A stretch of 64,000 bases of DNA from Bacteroidales bacterium (GTDB lineage: Bacteria; Bacteroidota; Bacteroidia; Bacteroidales; BM520). The notes beneath the pieces were generated by a model. It did no database searches and was not told the origin of the DNA. It saw nothing but the letters and a program-made list of their open reading frames with translations. Location: the NCBI GenBank assembly GCA_031276035.1, contig JAISNV010000043.1, forward strand, positions 20,535 through 84,534. Reading direction: 5' to 3'. This document shows, piece after piece, positions 28,507 through 38,422 of this stretch. A program made the translations under genes and the position numbers. Each line of letters starts with the position of its first letter. Within the stretch, counting starts at the first letter, position 1.

Positions 28507-29610
28507 ATGAGAAAATTTTTCAGAGCAATACATAAATGGTTGGCAATACCAGCAGGAATTGTCATCACAATCACATGTCTTACAGGTGCTATTCTTGTTT
28601 TTCAGGATGAATTATTAAGACTTACTCATCATTCACGGTATTACGTTGAAGATATAAAAGAAGAAACAATTCTGATGGAAATATTAATTCCGATGGTTAA
28701 TGCTCAATTGGAAGATAACGCTGTTGTTAACGTCAGTATTTTTTCAAATCCGAAACGCACTTACCAAATGTCTTTGGAAAACGGATTTCGCGTTTCTGTT
28801 TTCGTAAATCAATATACCGGTGAAGTAACAGGGATATACAATTTTAGTGAAGGTTTCTTCTACTTTGTTTTGAGGCTTCACAGATGGTTAATGGACACTA
28901 CACGAACCTGGGGAAAACAAATCGTAGGAATTTCTACTATAATCTTTGCTGTTATTCTTATAAGCGGCATTCTTATTTGGTTTCCTAAGAAATTTAGATT
29001 TAAGAAAAGACATTTTAAGATAAGGTTTAAAAAGAGTAAAGGGGTTTTGTTCTACGATCTTCATAATGTTTTGGGAATGTATGCTTGTATTGTTTTGTTG
29101 ATATGTGCTTTAACCGGATTAATGTGGTCTTTCGAATGGTATAGAAACGGTGTATTTAAACTATTTAATGCCGAAGTTACGCAAACTCAACATGGTGGCG
29201 GACAAAGAAATCAGGAAAAAGAAAAAAAGATAATTAATACCGCTCAATGGCAATATATTGCAGATCAAATCAAAGAACAAAATCCGAATTATGAATACAT
29301 ACGAATTCAGGACGGCAACGCATTAGTTCATTTAAAATCAGCAGTTTTATCAAGAGCTACCGACAAGTACGTGTTTGATAAGAATTCCGGAGAAATAATC
29401 AGAATAAATTACTTCAAAGACGAAGCAAAAACAACAAAGATTTGGGCATGGGTATATAGTTTACATGTCGGAAATTATTGGGGTATCTGGTCTAAGATTT
29501 ACACTTTTATCTTTGCATTAATCGGAGCAAGTTTACCAATAACCGGATATTATTTATTCTTTATCAAAAGAATAAGAAAAAGAAAAAAAGACGATGTGAG
29601 GATAAGTTAA
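28507..29610 (+). CDS. PepSY-associated membrane protein, probable ferric reductase-like
   Basis: A 367-residue inner-membrane protein with four predicted helices: one after 'RAIHKWLAIPAGI' (about 12-33), one near 148-168, one near 193-215 and one near 330-350. The PepSY-TM pattern is visible (RKFFRAIHKWLA, LHRWLMD, LHNVLGMYACIV, SLHVGNYWG). Conserved His at these sites fit heme or metal binding. Members next to TonB siderophore receptors are linked to reduction or release of imported iron. The gene lies 217 bp after the receptor, with a long inverted repeat between them. It is either the same transcript with a processing element or a separate unit. Confidence 0.8.
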   Translation: MRKFFRAIHKWLAIPAGIVITITCLTGAILVFQDELLRLTHHSRYYVEDIKEETILMEILIPMVNAQLEDNAVVNVSIFSNPKRTYQMSLENGFRVSVFVNQYTGEVTGIYNFSEGFFYFVLRLHRWLMDTTRTWGKQIVGISTIIFAVILISGILIWFPKKFRFKKRHFKIRFKKSKGVLFYDLHNVLGMYACIVLLICALTGLMWSFEWYRNGVFKLFNAEVTQTQHGGGQRNQEKEKKIINTAQWQYIADQIKEQNPNYEYIRIQDGNALVHLKSAVLSRATDKYVFDKNSGEIIRINYFKDEAKTTKIWAWVYSLHVGNYWGIWSKIYTFIFALIGASLPITGYYLFFIKRIRKRKKDDVRIS

Positions 29611-29682
29611 GCGCATCATACTCTTTATTCTCAGATTCTTACATAATTGTCATTTGTCAACTATACATTATTATTTTTTTTG

Positions 29683-29691
29683 TATTTTTGC
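29683..29691 (+). promoter_or_regulatory. -7 element for DUF5606 gene
   Basis: TATTTTTGC, 16 bp before the ATG at 29707. It excludes the upstream in-frame ATG at 29647. Confidence 0.6.
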
Positions 29692-29706
29692 AACAAAAAT
29701 TTTAAA

Positions 29707-30186
29707 ATGGATTTAAAAGATATTCTTACTATTTCAGGGAAACCCGGATTGTATAAATTAATTGCTAATAATAAAAACGGACTTATTGTTGAGTCTTTCA
29801 ATGATGAGAAACGTATTCCTGTTTTTTCTACGGATAAAATTAGTGCTTTAGATGAAATCAGCATTTTTACTGAAGGCGACGATATTCCTCTAAAAGAAGT
29901 TTTCATAAAATTATACAAACACCTCAATCATCAAGCTGTTGAACAATCGGTAATTAACGACAACAAAGCGACAAAAGAGTTATTCAAGGCTTTCTTCCCT
30001 GAATATGATGAAGATAGAGTTTACGCATCTCACCAAAAGAAAGTATTCCAATGGTATAATGAGTTATTAAGATTGAATTTGATTAATGATGAACCTGAGA
30101 AAACCGACAATGAACAATTGACTACGGATAATGAGGAGTCAGGTAAAGATAATGTTGAAAATAAAACAGATAAAGCTGAGAAGTAA
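29707..30186 (+). CDS. DUF5606 domain protein
   Basis: A 159-residue cytoplasmic protein. The opening 'MDLKDILTISGKPGLYKLI' and the segments 'GLIVESFNDEKRIPVF' and 'ISIFTEGDDIPLKEVF' match the small Bacteroidetes family DUF5606, which has no known function. The last 30 residues are a charged, low-complexity tail (Glu, Asp, Asn, Lys, Thr). Its DNA resembles the AT-rich intergenic words seen elsewhere in the window, so the tail may have been extended from such sequence. Confidence 0.78.
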   Translation: MDLKDILTISGKPGLYKLIANNKNGLIVESFNDEKRIPVFSTDKISALDEISIFTEGDDIPLKEVFIKLYKHLNHQAVEQSVINDNKATKELFKAFFPEYDEDRVYASHQKKVFQWYNELLRLNLINDEPEKTDNEQLTTDNEESGKDNVENKTDKAEK

Positions 30187-30321
30187 AAACGCTAAATCAC
30201 GAGCGCGGAAAATCTGCTTTTATCCGACAGAATGTTTCAGGCCTAATTTGAATCAAAACTATAACAATTGTTTAGATTTCTTATTTTTTAAAATGATATT
30301 TTAAAATCTTAATCAATATTA

Positions 30322-31089
30322 ATGAAGCAGATACGAAATTTAAAAATTCTTGAAAACAAAAAACTTGATGATGTATATTTTATCTTAAAATGTACGTCTG
30401 ATGAATACTTGCCGGAAATGAAACCCGGTCAGTTTGCTTCGATTAAGGTTGAACGCAATCCGGATGTTTTTCTACGCCGGCCTTTTTCTATTCACGATTA
30501 TAATAAAAGTGACAATACTGTTTCTTTTCTAATTAAAGTTGTAGGAAAAGGAACTAAAGAACTATCGCTTCTAAAAATAGGAAATACAATTAATATTATG
30601 CTTCCGCTCGGAAACGGTTTTAATTTCGATTCGAAAATTAAAACTTTAATCATCGGCGGCGGTTGTGGAATTGCTCCTATTTATTTTCTTGCAAAAACTT
30701 TGAAAAATGAAAATGCTGATTTCGATATTTTAATCGGCGGAAGAACGAGCAATGACTTACTTCGCTACGAAGACATAAATCAACTTTCCAGATCTTACTG
30801 CTCAACTGAAGATGGTTCCTTTGGCGAAACCGGCCTCATTACTCAACATACTTGCATGACGAAAATGATATCGGATTATAAAAAAATTCACTGCTGCGGT
30901 CCGGAAAATATGATGAAAGCGATTGCCAAAATTGCTAAAGAAAATAATATCGACTGTGAGGTTTCCCTCGAAAATACTATGGCTTGTGGATTTGGAGTTT
31001 GCCTTTGCTGCGTTACCGATACGGTTCACGGGCATGAATGTGTTTGTACAAAAGGTCCGGTTTTTAACACAAAAGAATTGAAATGGTAA
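30322..31089 (+). CDS. pyrK: Dihydroorotate dehydrogenase electron transfer subunit
   Basis: A 255-residue FAD and 2Fe-2S protein that passes electrons from PyrD to NAD in UMP synthesis. Seen: the FAD-binding '[10 protein letters not shown]', the nucleotide loop '[15 protein letters not shown]', and the Cys cluster '[11 protein letters not shown]' with a later 'HECVCTKGP'. It overlaps pyrD by 7 bp, the usual arrangement for the class 1B heterotetramer. Confidence 0.93.
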   Translation: MKQIRNLKILENKKLDDVYFILKCTSDEYLPEMKPGQFASIKVERNPDVFLRRPFSIHDYNKSDNTVSFLIKVVGKGTKELSLLKIGNTINIMLPLGNGFNFDSKIKTLIIGGGCGIAPIYFLAKTLKNENADFDILIGGRTSNDLLRYEDINQLSRSYCSTEDGSFGETGLITQHTCMTKMISDYKKIHCCGPENMMKAIAKIAKENNIDCEVSLENTMACGFGVCLCCVTDTVHGHECVCTKGPVFNTKELKW

Positions 31090-31991
31090 ATCTTGAAGTA
31101 AATATCGGTAAATTACAATTAAAAAATCCAATTCTAACCGCTTCCGGAACTTTTGGTTATGGTTATGAGTTTGAAGATTTTTTTGATATTTCGCAACTTG
31201 GCGGAATTATTGTAAAAGCAACTACTGCCGAGCATCGCGAAGGAAATTCTTACCCGAGGATGGCGGAAACTTCTCATGGAATGCTTAATGCAGTCGGATT
31301 ACAAAATAAAGGAATTAATTATTTCGTAGAAAATATTTACCCTAAACTTAAGAAGATAAACACCAATATTATAGCAAACGTTTCCGGTTCGACAATCGAG
31401 TCCTGCGTTGAAGTTGCCGAAAGAATGAACGAACTTGATCATATTACGGCAATCGAACTTAACATTTCATGTCCGAATGTTAAAGAAGGTGGAATGGCTT
31501 TCGGTACAAGTACTTGCGATTCTTATAATATAACTTCCGCTGTTCGAAAAGTTTATCAAAAACAACTGATTGTAAAACTTTCTCCCAATGTTACTAATAT
31601 TGCCGAAATTGCCAAATCGGTAGAAAGTGCCGGTGCCGATTCTGTGTCACTTGTAAATACTTTCTTAGCAATGGCTATAGACATAAAAACCCGGAAACCA
31701 ATTTTATCTACAATTACCGGCGGATTATCCGGCCCTGCAATAAAACCGATTGCGTTGAGAATGGTTTGGCAAGTGTATAAAGCAATTAAAATCCCTATCA
31801 TCGGTCTTGGCGGAATAATGAATTCAGATGATGCCGTTGAATTTTTCTTAGCCGGAGCAAGCGCAATACAGGTCGGAACTGCAAATTTCATCAATCCCAG
31901 CGTTACAATTGATATTTTAAACGGGTTAAAAGAATATTGTGAAAAACAGGGCGTTAATGATATCAGAGAACTAATTGGCGGAATGAAATAG
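31083..31991 (+). CDS. pyrD: Dihydroorotate dehydrogenase class 1B catalytic subunit
   Basis: A 302-residue TIM-barrel flavoenzyme that oxidises dihydroorotate to orotate. Seen: '[13 protein letters not shown]', '[10 protein letters not shown]', the catalytic Cys in '[13 protein letters not shown]', the FMN phosphate site '[15 protein letters not shown]' and '[12 protein letters not shown]'. With PyrK it makes the NAD-linked type, suited to an anaerobe without quinone-dependent PyrD. Confidence 0.95.
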   Translation: MVNLEVNIGKLQLKNPILTASGTFGYGYEFEDFFDISQLGGIIVKATTAEHREGNSYPRMAETSHGMLNAVGLQNKGINYFVENIYPKLKKINTNIIANVSGSTIESCVEVAERMNELDHITAIELNISCPNVKEGGMAFGTSTCDSYNITSAVRKVYQKQLIVKLSPNVTNIAEIAKSVESAGADSVSLVNTFLAMAIDIKTRKPILSTITGGLSGPAIKPIALRMVWQVYKAIKIPIIGLGGIMNSDDAVEFFLAGASAIQVGTANFINPSVTIDILNGLKEYCEKQGVNDIRELIGGMK

Positions 31992-32189
31992 AATGAAAGA
32001 ATAAAGATTTCGAGAATTTAAAGATTATTTATTTTGCAAACTTTTATTTGTTTTGTTATAATTGAAGATTAAATCTATAAGAATAATCATTGAACTTGAT
32101 ATCTGAAATACAAAATTTCAAACTAAACGAAAGCTGTCAACAAAAACACAGAATCTTAAAATTTAAATTTTTAATCGAATTTATATAGC

Positions 32190-33356
32190 TTATACATAAG
32201 GCGTTGCAAACCTATCAATATCTTCTGCCGTAATTTTATTTTCGCAAAGTATAATTAATCTCTCAACAACATTTCTTAATTCTCTGACATTACCGCGCCA
32301 GTAAATCGATTTTAATTTTTCCAATGCTTCATCTGTAAACTCTAATGGCAGCTTACCCATTCTGGCGCTTATTTCATCCAAAAAATATTGAGCAAGTAAC
32401 GGAATATCATCTACTCTATTTCTTAATGGCGGAACATGAATAAGAATTACAGATATTCTATGATATAAATCTTCTCTGAAATTACCTTTTTCAATCTCAG
32501 CACGTAAGTTTTTATTGGTAGCGGCAATAATTCTAACATTAACAGGTATTTCTTTTTCCCCGCCAACACGCGTAATTTTATTTTCCTGCAAAACTCTTAA
32601 TACCTTAGCTTGTGCGGATAAGCTCATATCACCAATCTCATCAAGAAATAAAGTTCCGCCGTCAGCTAATTCGAAATCGCCTTTACGAGTTTTTATTGCC
32701 GATGTAAATGAGCCTTTCTCATGCCCGAACAATTGACTTTCAATCAATTCGGAAGGAATTGCAGCACAATTGACTTCTATAAAGGGAAATTTATATCTTG
32801 AACTTTTTTCATGCAACTGTTGAGCAACAAGTTCCTTACCGGTACCGTTTTCGCCGGTTATTAACACGCGTGCATCCGTATCGGCCACTTTATCTATCAA
32901 ACTCAATATTCCTAATATTTCCTTAGATTCACCGATAATTTGATGTTTTACTGAAATTTTTTGTTTTAAAATTTTCGTTTCGTTTAAAAGCGATGTTCTA
33001 TCCAAAGCATTCTTAACGGTAATTAGCAACCTGTTTAAATCAAGTGGTTTTGCAATATAGTCATACGCACCTAGTTTAATTGCTTCTACAGCAGTTTCTA
33101 TTGTTCCGTGACCGGAAATCATGACAATTGGAGTGTCGGTAATTTGTATTGCCGAATTTAGAAACTCCATTCCGTCCATGCCGGGCATTTTAATATCACA
33201 AAGAATTAAATCGAAATGATTATTCCTTACAAGTTCGATTCCCTCAATACCATCTTCTGCAATTTCAACCGAATAATCTTCATATTCAAGAATTTCCTTA
33301 ATTGTTCTTCGGATACTTGCCTCATCGTCAATAATTAATATTTTAGCCTGGGTCAT
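32190..33356 (-). CDS. NtrC-class sigma-54 response regulator lacking DNA-binding domain
   Basis: A 388-residue protein. The receiver is intact (IDDE at 9-12, phospho-acceptor D54 in LILCDIKMPG, a Lys in YIAKPLD). The AAA+ domain has Walker A GENGTGKE, Walker B GGTLFLDEIGD and the arginine-finger region 'REDLYHRISV'. The sigma-54 contact loop is GSFTSA instead of GAFTGA. The chain ends just after the AAA+ lid ('ITAEDIDRFATPYV'), so the usual Fis-type helix-turn-helix is missing. It would act from solution or through a partner. Promoter at 33376-33384. Its histidine kinase is not in the window. Confidence 0.9.
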   Translation of the reverse strand: MTQAKILIIDDEASIRRTIKEILEYEDYSVEIAEDGIEGIELVRNNHFDLILCDIKMPGMDGMEFLNSAIQITDTPIVMISGHGTIETAVEAIKLGAYDYIAKPLDLNRLLITVKNALDRTSLLNETKILKQKISVKHQIIGESKEILGILSLIDKVADTDARVLITGENGTGKELVAQQLHEKSSRYKFPFIEVNCAAIPSELIESQLFGHEKGSFTSAIKTRKGDFELADGGTLFLDEIGDMSLSAQAKVLRVLQENKITRVGGEKEIPVNVRIIAATNKNLRAEIEKGNFREDLYHRISVILIHVPPLRNRVDDIPLLAQYFLDEISARMGKLPLEFTDEALEKLKSIYWRGNVRELRNVVERLIILCENKITAEDIDRFATPYV

Positions 33357-33375
33357 GATTATGAATTTATGTTTT

Positions 33376-33384
33376 GCAAAGATA
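33376..33384 (-). promoter_or_regulatory. -7 element for NtrC-class regulator
   Basis: TATCTTTGC on the minus strand, 20 bp before the ATG. Confidence 0.6.
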
Positions 33385-33685
33385 AGTGTATTAATTGACA
33401 GTTAACAATTGAGGATTGATAATTTTTAAGTTCAGGATACGCAAGATAATTTTGAAAATTTAAAAATTATTTATCATGTAAATAGATATTGATTTAAAAT
33501 ACTTTAGATATAAAACCGTTGAAGCTGGAGTTTATTATTTAATCTGAAATTCTATGCCTGAAATACATTATTTCTAACTGAGCAAAAATAAACTTAATAT
33601 CTTCAACTTTTCTTTCCCATAAAAAATTTAATTAAACTATGGTAATGTTTTGTCTTTTTTGCAATTTATATATAAACGCATTAAA

Positions 33686-35263
33686 ATGAAATATTTTTCT
33701 TTACCGAAGATATTGGTCGTTGTAATAATTGGAGTTTTGATTGCAAGAAAAATTATTGTGGACACAAATACTGCTATAATTATTTCATGCGGGTTTATTG
33801 TTTTTATTATAATCGGAAGTATTTTATTTAACAAACACTTCTATAAATATAGACTATTGCATGTAATTGTAATACTTCCTTGTCTTTTAGCTGGCTTAAC
33901 ATTGCAGGTTACAAACAATAGTATTTTCTACAATTATGAAACAACCGAATTTCAAAAAAGCACATTATTGAAAGTTACTTCAACACCTAAATTAAAAGGG
34001 AAAAATTATCGATTTAAATGTAAAATTATCAATCATAAAAATATTCCGAATGCTTTTGTATATATCAGAAATAATGAAATTGAAGTTTTACCTAAAAGAT
34101 ATGATATAATTCAAACAAACAAAAAGATAAATCTTATTGAGAATAGTGAAACGAGTACTTTCGATTTCAAAAAATACTGCATTAACAACAATATTGCATA
34201 TTCGATTTATATAAACAATTCGGATATAAATTTAGTTGATTTGAATAATAGGAAAACTCATTTATTTTTTGAAAAGATTCAAGAAAGTTTGGCAAATAGA
34301 TTAATGTATTATTTACAGGATAGCATTTACTATTCCATTGCTGCCGCCTTAATTTTGGGATATGATCAATTGACACATGAAACTCGAAGTACTTTTTCCG
34401 CAACTGGTGCTATTCATGTTTTATGTGTTTCCGGTTTACATGTTTCAACTATTTTCATGCTGATTACTTTTTTCCTAAAACCATTAAACAATTTATATTT
34501 CAGAAGATATATAACTCCAATCATAACACTAATTCTTTTATGGGTATATGCCGCAATAACCGGATTTTCACCATCAGTTGCACGAGCATCATTTATGCTT
34601 AGTTTTATTTTAATAGGAAGGCTGATAAACAGAGATGTTATTACAATAAACGCATTATGCGGCGCTGCAATAATAATGATAATATCGAATCCCAATATTA
34701 TTTACAATGTTGGATTTCAGTTGTCTTTCGGAGCGGTTTTTGGAATTATATTCTTCAATAATGAAATAAATAACAGGCTATTAAAAATTAATGAACTGAC
34801 AAAGAAGATAAGATATTTTCCGACCAAACTATTAGAAAAAATATTGGGATTAATTTCAGTTTCAATATCAGTTCAAATGTTATTAGCTCCTGCATTACTG
34901 TATTATTTTAAGATTTTTCCTAATTATTTTTTATTTGCCAATATGGCAGCAATTCCATTAGCAACTATTATTCTTTATTTAGGAATATTTTTATTGATTA
35001 TTTCACCAATAGAGTTTTTAGCATCCATTGTCGGTAAAGCATTATATTTCATTATAAAACTGTTACTATCAAGCATTAACTTCATTCATAATATTCCATT
35101 TTCAACATGTGAGATATCCGGATTAAAAATCAGCCAGGTATTACTATGCCTAATCTTTATCTTCATCTTTATTAATTTATTAAGATTCGGGTTATCAGCG
35201 AAAAAAATTATATACAGCTTGATAGTTATTATTATATTTATAGTTAGTTTGATAATTCAATAA
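33686..35263 (+). CDS. ComEC/Rec2-family DNA-uptake channel protein
   Basis: A 525-residue polytopic membrane protein. It has two N-terminal helices, a DUF4131-like soluble segment (about 85-190), then the ComEC core with 'ALILGYDQLTHE', 'FSATGAIHVLCVSGLHVS', 'ITGFSPSVARASFM' and 'NVGFQLSFGAVFGI'. The C-terminal metallo-beta-lactamase domain of long ComEC proteins is absent, as in the short forms common in Bacteroidetes. ComEC imports single-stranded DNA in transformation. I chose the ATG at 33686 because it follows a TTTTTTGC promoter-like element (33655-33662) that would exclude the earlier ATG at 33650. Confidence 0.85.
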   Translation: MKYFSLPKILVVVIIGVLIARKIIVDTNTAIIISCGFIVFIIIGSILFNKHFYKYRLLHVIVILPCLLAGLTLQVTNNSIFYNYETTEFQKSTLLKVTSTPKLKGKNYRFKCKIINHKNIPNAFVYIRNNEIEVLPKRYDIIQTNKKINLIENSETSTFDFKKYCINNNIAYSIYINNSDINLVDLNNRKTHLFFEKIQESLANRLMYYLQDSIYYSIAAALILGYDQLTHETRSTFSATGAIHVLCVSGLHVSTIFMLITFFLKPLNNLYFRRYITPIITLILLWVYAAITGFSPSVARASFMLSFILIGRLINRDVITINALCGAAIIMIISNPNIIYNVGFQLSFGAVFGIIFFNNEINNRLLKINELTKKIRYFPTKLLEKILGLISVSISVQMLLAPALLYYFKIFPNYFLFANMAAIPLATIILYLGIFLLIISPIEFLASIVGKALYFIIKLLLSSINFIHNIPFSTCEISGLKISQVLLCLIFIFIFINLLRFGLSAKKIIYSLIVIIIFIVSLIIQ

Positions 35264-35356
35264 AGTATATAATTAAAAAAATTGCAATATTTAAAAGCAC
35301 ATAATGTTAAATTTCATTTTTTTTACGAAAAACTTAACAAACATAAAAAAGATTAT

Positions 35357-35365
35357 TATCTTTGC
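35357..35365 (+). promoter_or_regulatory. -7 element for ECF sigma gene
   Basis: TATCTTTGC. The leader to the ATG at 35496 is about 125 nt and ends in a hairpin (35465-35488). Confidence 0.6.
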
Positions 35366-35464
35366 ATATCGTATATGTGCGAATTAAGCATTGTTGACAC
35401 TTTTGCACGATATTTGATAATGATAAAATCTGTTTAATTAAATTATTGCCTATTGACAAGACCC

Positions 35465-35488
35465 TTACAATTTTAATTTTAATTGTAA
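35465..35488 (+). promoter_or_regulatory. Hairpin just before the ECF sigma start codon
   Basis: TTACAATT (35465-35472) pairs with AATTGTAA (35481-35488), ending 7 nt before the ATG. It could mask the ribosome site. The stem is AT-rich and weak. Confidence 0.3.
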
Positions 35489-35495
35489 AATTTAG

Positions 35496-36086
35496 ATGAA
35501 AGAAAGTTTTAAATTATCTGATAATGAACTCATAGCTAATTATCTAAATGGGGATATGTATAGCATGGAAATTTTAGTTAATAGGTATAAGGGAAAAGTT
35601 TACTCTTACATACTAATGATTGTTAAAGATGACGTACTTGCTGACGACATTTTTCAAGAAACTTTTATTAAGGCCATCCAAACTCTTCGCTCTGGTGTAT
35701 ATAAAGAAGAAGGAAAGTTTATCCAATGGATAAATCGGATTGCACATAATCTTATTATTGATAATTATAGAAAAGAGAAACGTTTAGGTACTACCGGAAC
35801 AATAGATGTGGATAAATTGGCTGGGGTCAATGATTTCTTGGTAGATTCTATTGAAGACTCTCTTATTAGACGTCAACATGAAGAACAACTTGTTAAACTT
35901 CTTGATCTTCTACCGGAAGAACAAAAAGAAGTTGTAAAGTTACGCCATTACTGTGATCTCAGTTTTAAAGATATTGCCGCTCTTACTGATGTTAGTATTA
36001 ATACAGCCTTAGGAAGAATGAGATACGCCATCATTAATCTCAGAAAGATTATTGAGGAGCAGAATATTACGTTGATGGAACGATAA
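35496..36086 (+). CDS. ECF-type sigma-70 factor
   Basis: A 196-residue sigma factor of RpoE type. Region 2 is seen in 'NRYKGKVYSYILMIVKDDVLAD', cited here only by its ends (about 28-49), and 'DIFQETFIKAIQTL'; the -10 helix is in 'FIQWINRIAHNLIIDNYRK'. Region 4 is seen in 'LPEEQKEVVKLRHYCDLSF' and 'IAALTDVSINTALGRMRYAI'. No anti-sigma gene follows: the next 380 bp are non-coding, then comes a 67-residue protein. The target genes cannot be deduced. Confidence 0.9.
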   Translation: MKESFKLSDNELIANYLNGDMYSMEILVNRYKGKVYSYILMIVKDDVLADDIFQETFIKAIQTLRSGVYKEEGKFIQWINRIAHNLIIDNYRKEKRLGTTGTIDVDKLAGVNDFLVDSIEDSLIRRQHEEQLVKLLDLLPEEQKEVVKLRHYCDLSFKDIAALTDVSINTALGRMRYAIINLRKIIEEQNITLMER

Positions 36087-36469
36087 AAAACTCTAAGTGT
36101 TGAGTTCCGATTATTCGTAGTTCATGTATCCAAAAGGAATTTATTTTTTAATAATAATATTTCTGTAGATTGAATCTCAGGATTTATACATTTTTATTTT
36201 GCAGCTACATTTTTAAAATTGGATTCTTATTTCTTTAATATTAAGATTGTGTAGTAAACATTTAATAAACTGCGATTTATAATTCGCCTCTATCTTACTT
36301 ATCCTGAATTCCATTGATTAAAAAGTCTTAGACATTTATTACCCATTCATCTAATAATCACATTATCACGCAATCACATTATCACATCAAAAAAATTCCT
36401 CTTCCGAACAATTTTTGCCCCCCAATACCGTTATCAATATGTAAATTATTGTTTAACTAACCCTAATCT
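36087..36469. other. Intergenic region with a 16-bp tandem repeat
   Basis: About 380 bp without a gene. It contains two copies of AATCACATTATCAC at 36356-36369 and 36372-36385. No clear promoter or terminator. Confidence 0.6.
36356..36385. repeat. Two tandem 14-bp copies
   Basis: AATCACATTATCAC occurs twice with a 16-bp spacing, 85 bp upstream of the 67-residue protein gene. It is either intergenic repeat debris or a double binding site. Confidence 0.6.
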
Positions 36470-36673
36470 ATGAAAAAAGATTTACTTTACTTATTATCAA
36501 ATTATTACAATTTAACAAATAAATCGGAAAAGACTGATTGTTCTATGCGAAATTCTATGGAAATTCCGCTTCCAAAATCAACTCAGAAAAGGGTTGATAA
36601 TATTTTAAAATACGCTAATTATCAACTGATTCTGGATAAAGCGTACAAATCTGGTTCTTATTTGCTTAATTAA
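36470..36673 (+). CDS. Small hypothetical protein upstream of nth
   Basis: A 67-residue soluble, basic protein ending 5 bp before the nth GTG start, so the two are likely co-transcribed. The sequence has natural-looking composition and a helix-like C-terminal half (PKSTQKRVDNILKYANYQL). No family recognised. Its position after an ECF sigma gene invites the idea of a small regulator, but nothing in the sequence shows it. Confidence 0.6.
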   Translation: MKKDLLYLLSNYYNLTNKSEKTDCSMRNSMEIPLPKSTQKRVDNILKYANYQLILDKAYKSGSYLLN

Positions 36674-36678
36674 TATTT

Positions 36679-37305
36679 GTGACGGATAAAATTAAATTCT
36701 TAATTGAGTACTTCACTAAAAATATGCCCGAGCCTGAAACGGAACTCGCATATAAAGATGAGTATCAGTTAGTCGTTGCGGTTGTGCTGTCTGCTCAATG
36801 CACCGACAAACGTGTTAATATTATTACTCCTCCATTTTTTGAAAAATTTCCGAATTTCGAATCTTTAGCCTCAGCTTCGTTTGAAGAAGTATATCAACTT
36901 ATAAAATCTTGTACTTATCCGAATAATAAATCGAAGAATCTAATAAAACTTGCTCAAACTGTTTGTAATGAATACGATGGCATTTTGCCTCAAACTCGTG
37001 ATGAGTTGGAAAAACTTCCGGGTATAGGCAGAAAAACGGCTAATGTTGTTGCTTCAGTAGCTTTTAAAGAAGCTCGTTTTGCTGTCGACACGCACGTATT
37101 TAGAGTTGCTAATAGATTAGGTATTGTAAATGCAAAAAATCCTCTGGAAACAGAAAAACAACTAATAAAATTATTTCCCGAAGCAGTTATTCCGGATGCA
37201 CATCACTGGTTACTCCTTCACGGAAGATATTGTTGTACCGCAAGAAACCCAAAATGTGAGACTTGCGGAATCTCACAAATTTGTAAAAGTTTCGAGAAAA
37301 AATAG
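36679..37305 (+). CDS. nth: Endonuclease III (base-excision DNA glycosylase/AP lyase)
   Basis: A 208-residue enzyme that removes oxidised pyrimidines. Seen: 'VLSAQCTDKRVN', the helix-hairpin-helix 'LPGIGRKTANVVASVA' with the catalytic Lys, the catalytic Asp in 'AVDTHVFRVANRLG', and the 4Fe-4S ligands in 'CCTARNPKCETCGISQIC'. GTG start. Confidence 0.95.
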   Translation: MTDKIKFLIEYFTKNMPEPETELAYKDEYQLVVAVVLSAQCTDKRVNIITPPFFEKFPNFESLASASFEEVYQLIKSCTYPNNKSKNLIKLAQTVCNEYDGILPQTRDELEKLPGIGRKTANVVASVAFKEARFAVDTHVFRVANRLGIVNAKNPLETEKQLIKLFPEAVIPDAHHWLLLHGRYCCTARNPKCETCGISQICKSFEKK

Positions 37306-37379
37306 TAAATTTGTAAAATTTTTTTCAAAAACTTGAGACATTTTGTCTTTTTCCCGATTAATAAGAAAATAACAAAACT

Positions 37380-38360
37380 ATGGATAATAATTCAGAAAAA
37401 TTAAAAGCTTTACAACTTACCCTTGACAGAATTGAGAAAGCTTACGGTAAAGGTACCGTGATGAAATTGGGTGATACAGAAATAGAAAGTGTTCCGGTGA
37501 TTCCTTCTGGTTCATTAGGACTTGACATTGCACTTGGGGTAAAAGGATATCCGAAAGGCAGGATAATAGAAATTTATGGTCCGGAAGCATCTGGAAAGAC
37601 CACTCTCGCTTTGCATGCTATCGCACAATCTCAGAAAAACGGCGGATTAGCTGCTTTCATTGATGCTGAACATGCTTTCGACAGATTTTATGCTCAGAAA
37701 TTAGGCGTAGATATTGAAAATCTTCTGGTTTCACAACCCGATTGCGGAGAACAAGCACTTGAAATTGCCGATGCACTTATAAGATCCGGCTCTATTGATA
37801 TCATAGTAATTGACTCTGTAGCAGCACTTACACCAAAAAGTGAAATTGAAGGTGAAATGGGCGAAAACAAAATCGGTTTACAAGCACGACTTATGTCGCA
37901 AGCACTTAGGAAATTAACCGCAACTATTTCAAAAACAGGTTCATGTTGCATCTTCATAAACCAATTACGCGAAAAAATCGGAGTTCTATTTGGTAGCCCT
38001 GAAACAACAACCGGCGGTAACGCTCTTAAATTCTACTCTTCAATACGTCTTGACATACGCAGGATTTCTCAAATCAAAGATGGTGAAGAAGCTATAGGAA
38101 ACCGCGTAAAGGTTAAAGTTGTAAAAAACAAAGTTGCACCTCCTTTTAAAGTTGCCGAATTCGACATTCTTTTTGGAAAGGGTATTTCCAGAATAGGTGA
38201 ACTTCTTGATATTGCAGTAAACTTAAATGTTGTAAAGAAAAGCGGTTCGTGGTATAGTTACGGTGATACGAAACTTGGCCAGGGTAGAGATGCAGTAGTA
38301 CAGATTCTTACTGATAATCCGGAACTTGCCGCTGAAATTGAATCTAAAGTATTACAATAA
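37380..38360 (+). CDS. recA: Recombinase RecA
   Basis: A 326-residue ATPase for homologous recombination and SOS induction. Walker A is GPEASGKT (67-74; the common form is GPESSGKT). Also seen are 'FIDAEHAFD', '[23 protein letters not shown]' (cited by its ends), and '[22 protein letters not shown]', again cited only to locate loop L2 (about 190-211). The chain stops at '[10 protein letters not shown]', about 15-20 residues short of typical RecA, so the acidic C-terminal tail is missing. A weak -7 element (TAAATTTGT) lies at 37306-37314. Confidence 0.97.
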   Translation: MDNNSEKLKALQLTLDRIEKAYGKGTVMKLGDTEIESVPVIPSGSLGLDIALGVKGYPKGRIIEIYGPEASGKTTLALHAIAQSQKNGGLAAFIDAEHAFDRFYAQKLGVDIENLLVSQPDCGEQALEIADALIRSGSIDIIVIDSVAALTPKSEIEGEMGENKIGLQARLMSQALRKLTATISKTGSCCIFINQLREKIGVLFGSPETTTGGNALKFYSSIRLDIRRISQIKDGEEAIGNRVKVKVVKNKVAPPFKVAEFDILFGKGISRIGELLDIAVNLNVVKKSGSWYSYGDTKLGQGRDAVVQILTDNPELAAEIESKVLQ

Positions 38361-38422
38361 TTTATTGTTTAGAACTCAATTACTTTAAGATCTAAATTTA
38401 ATAATTGACTCATAGGTTATTT

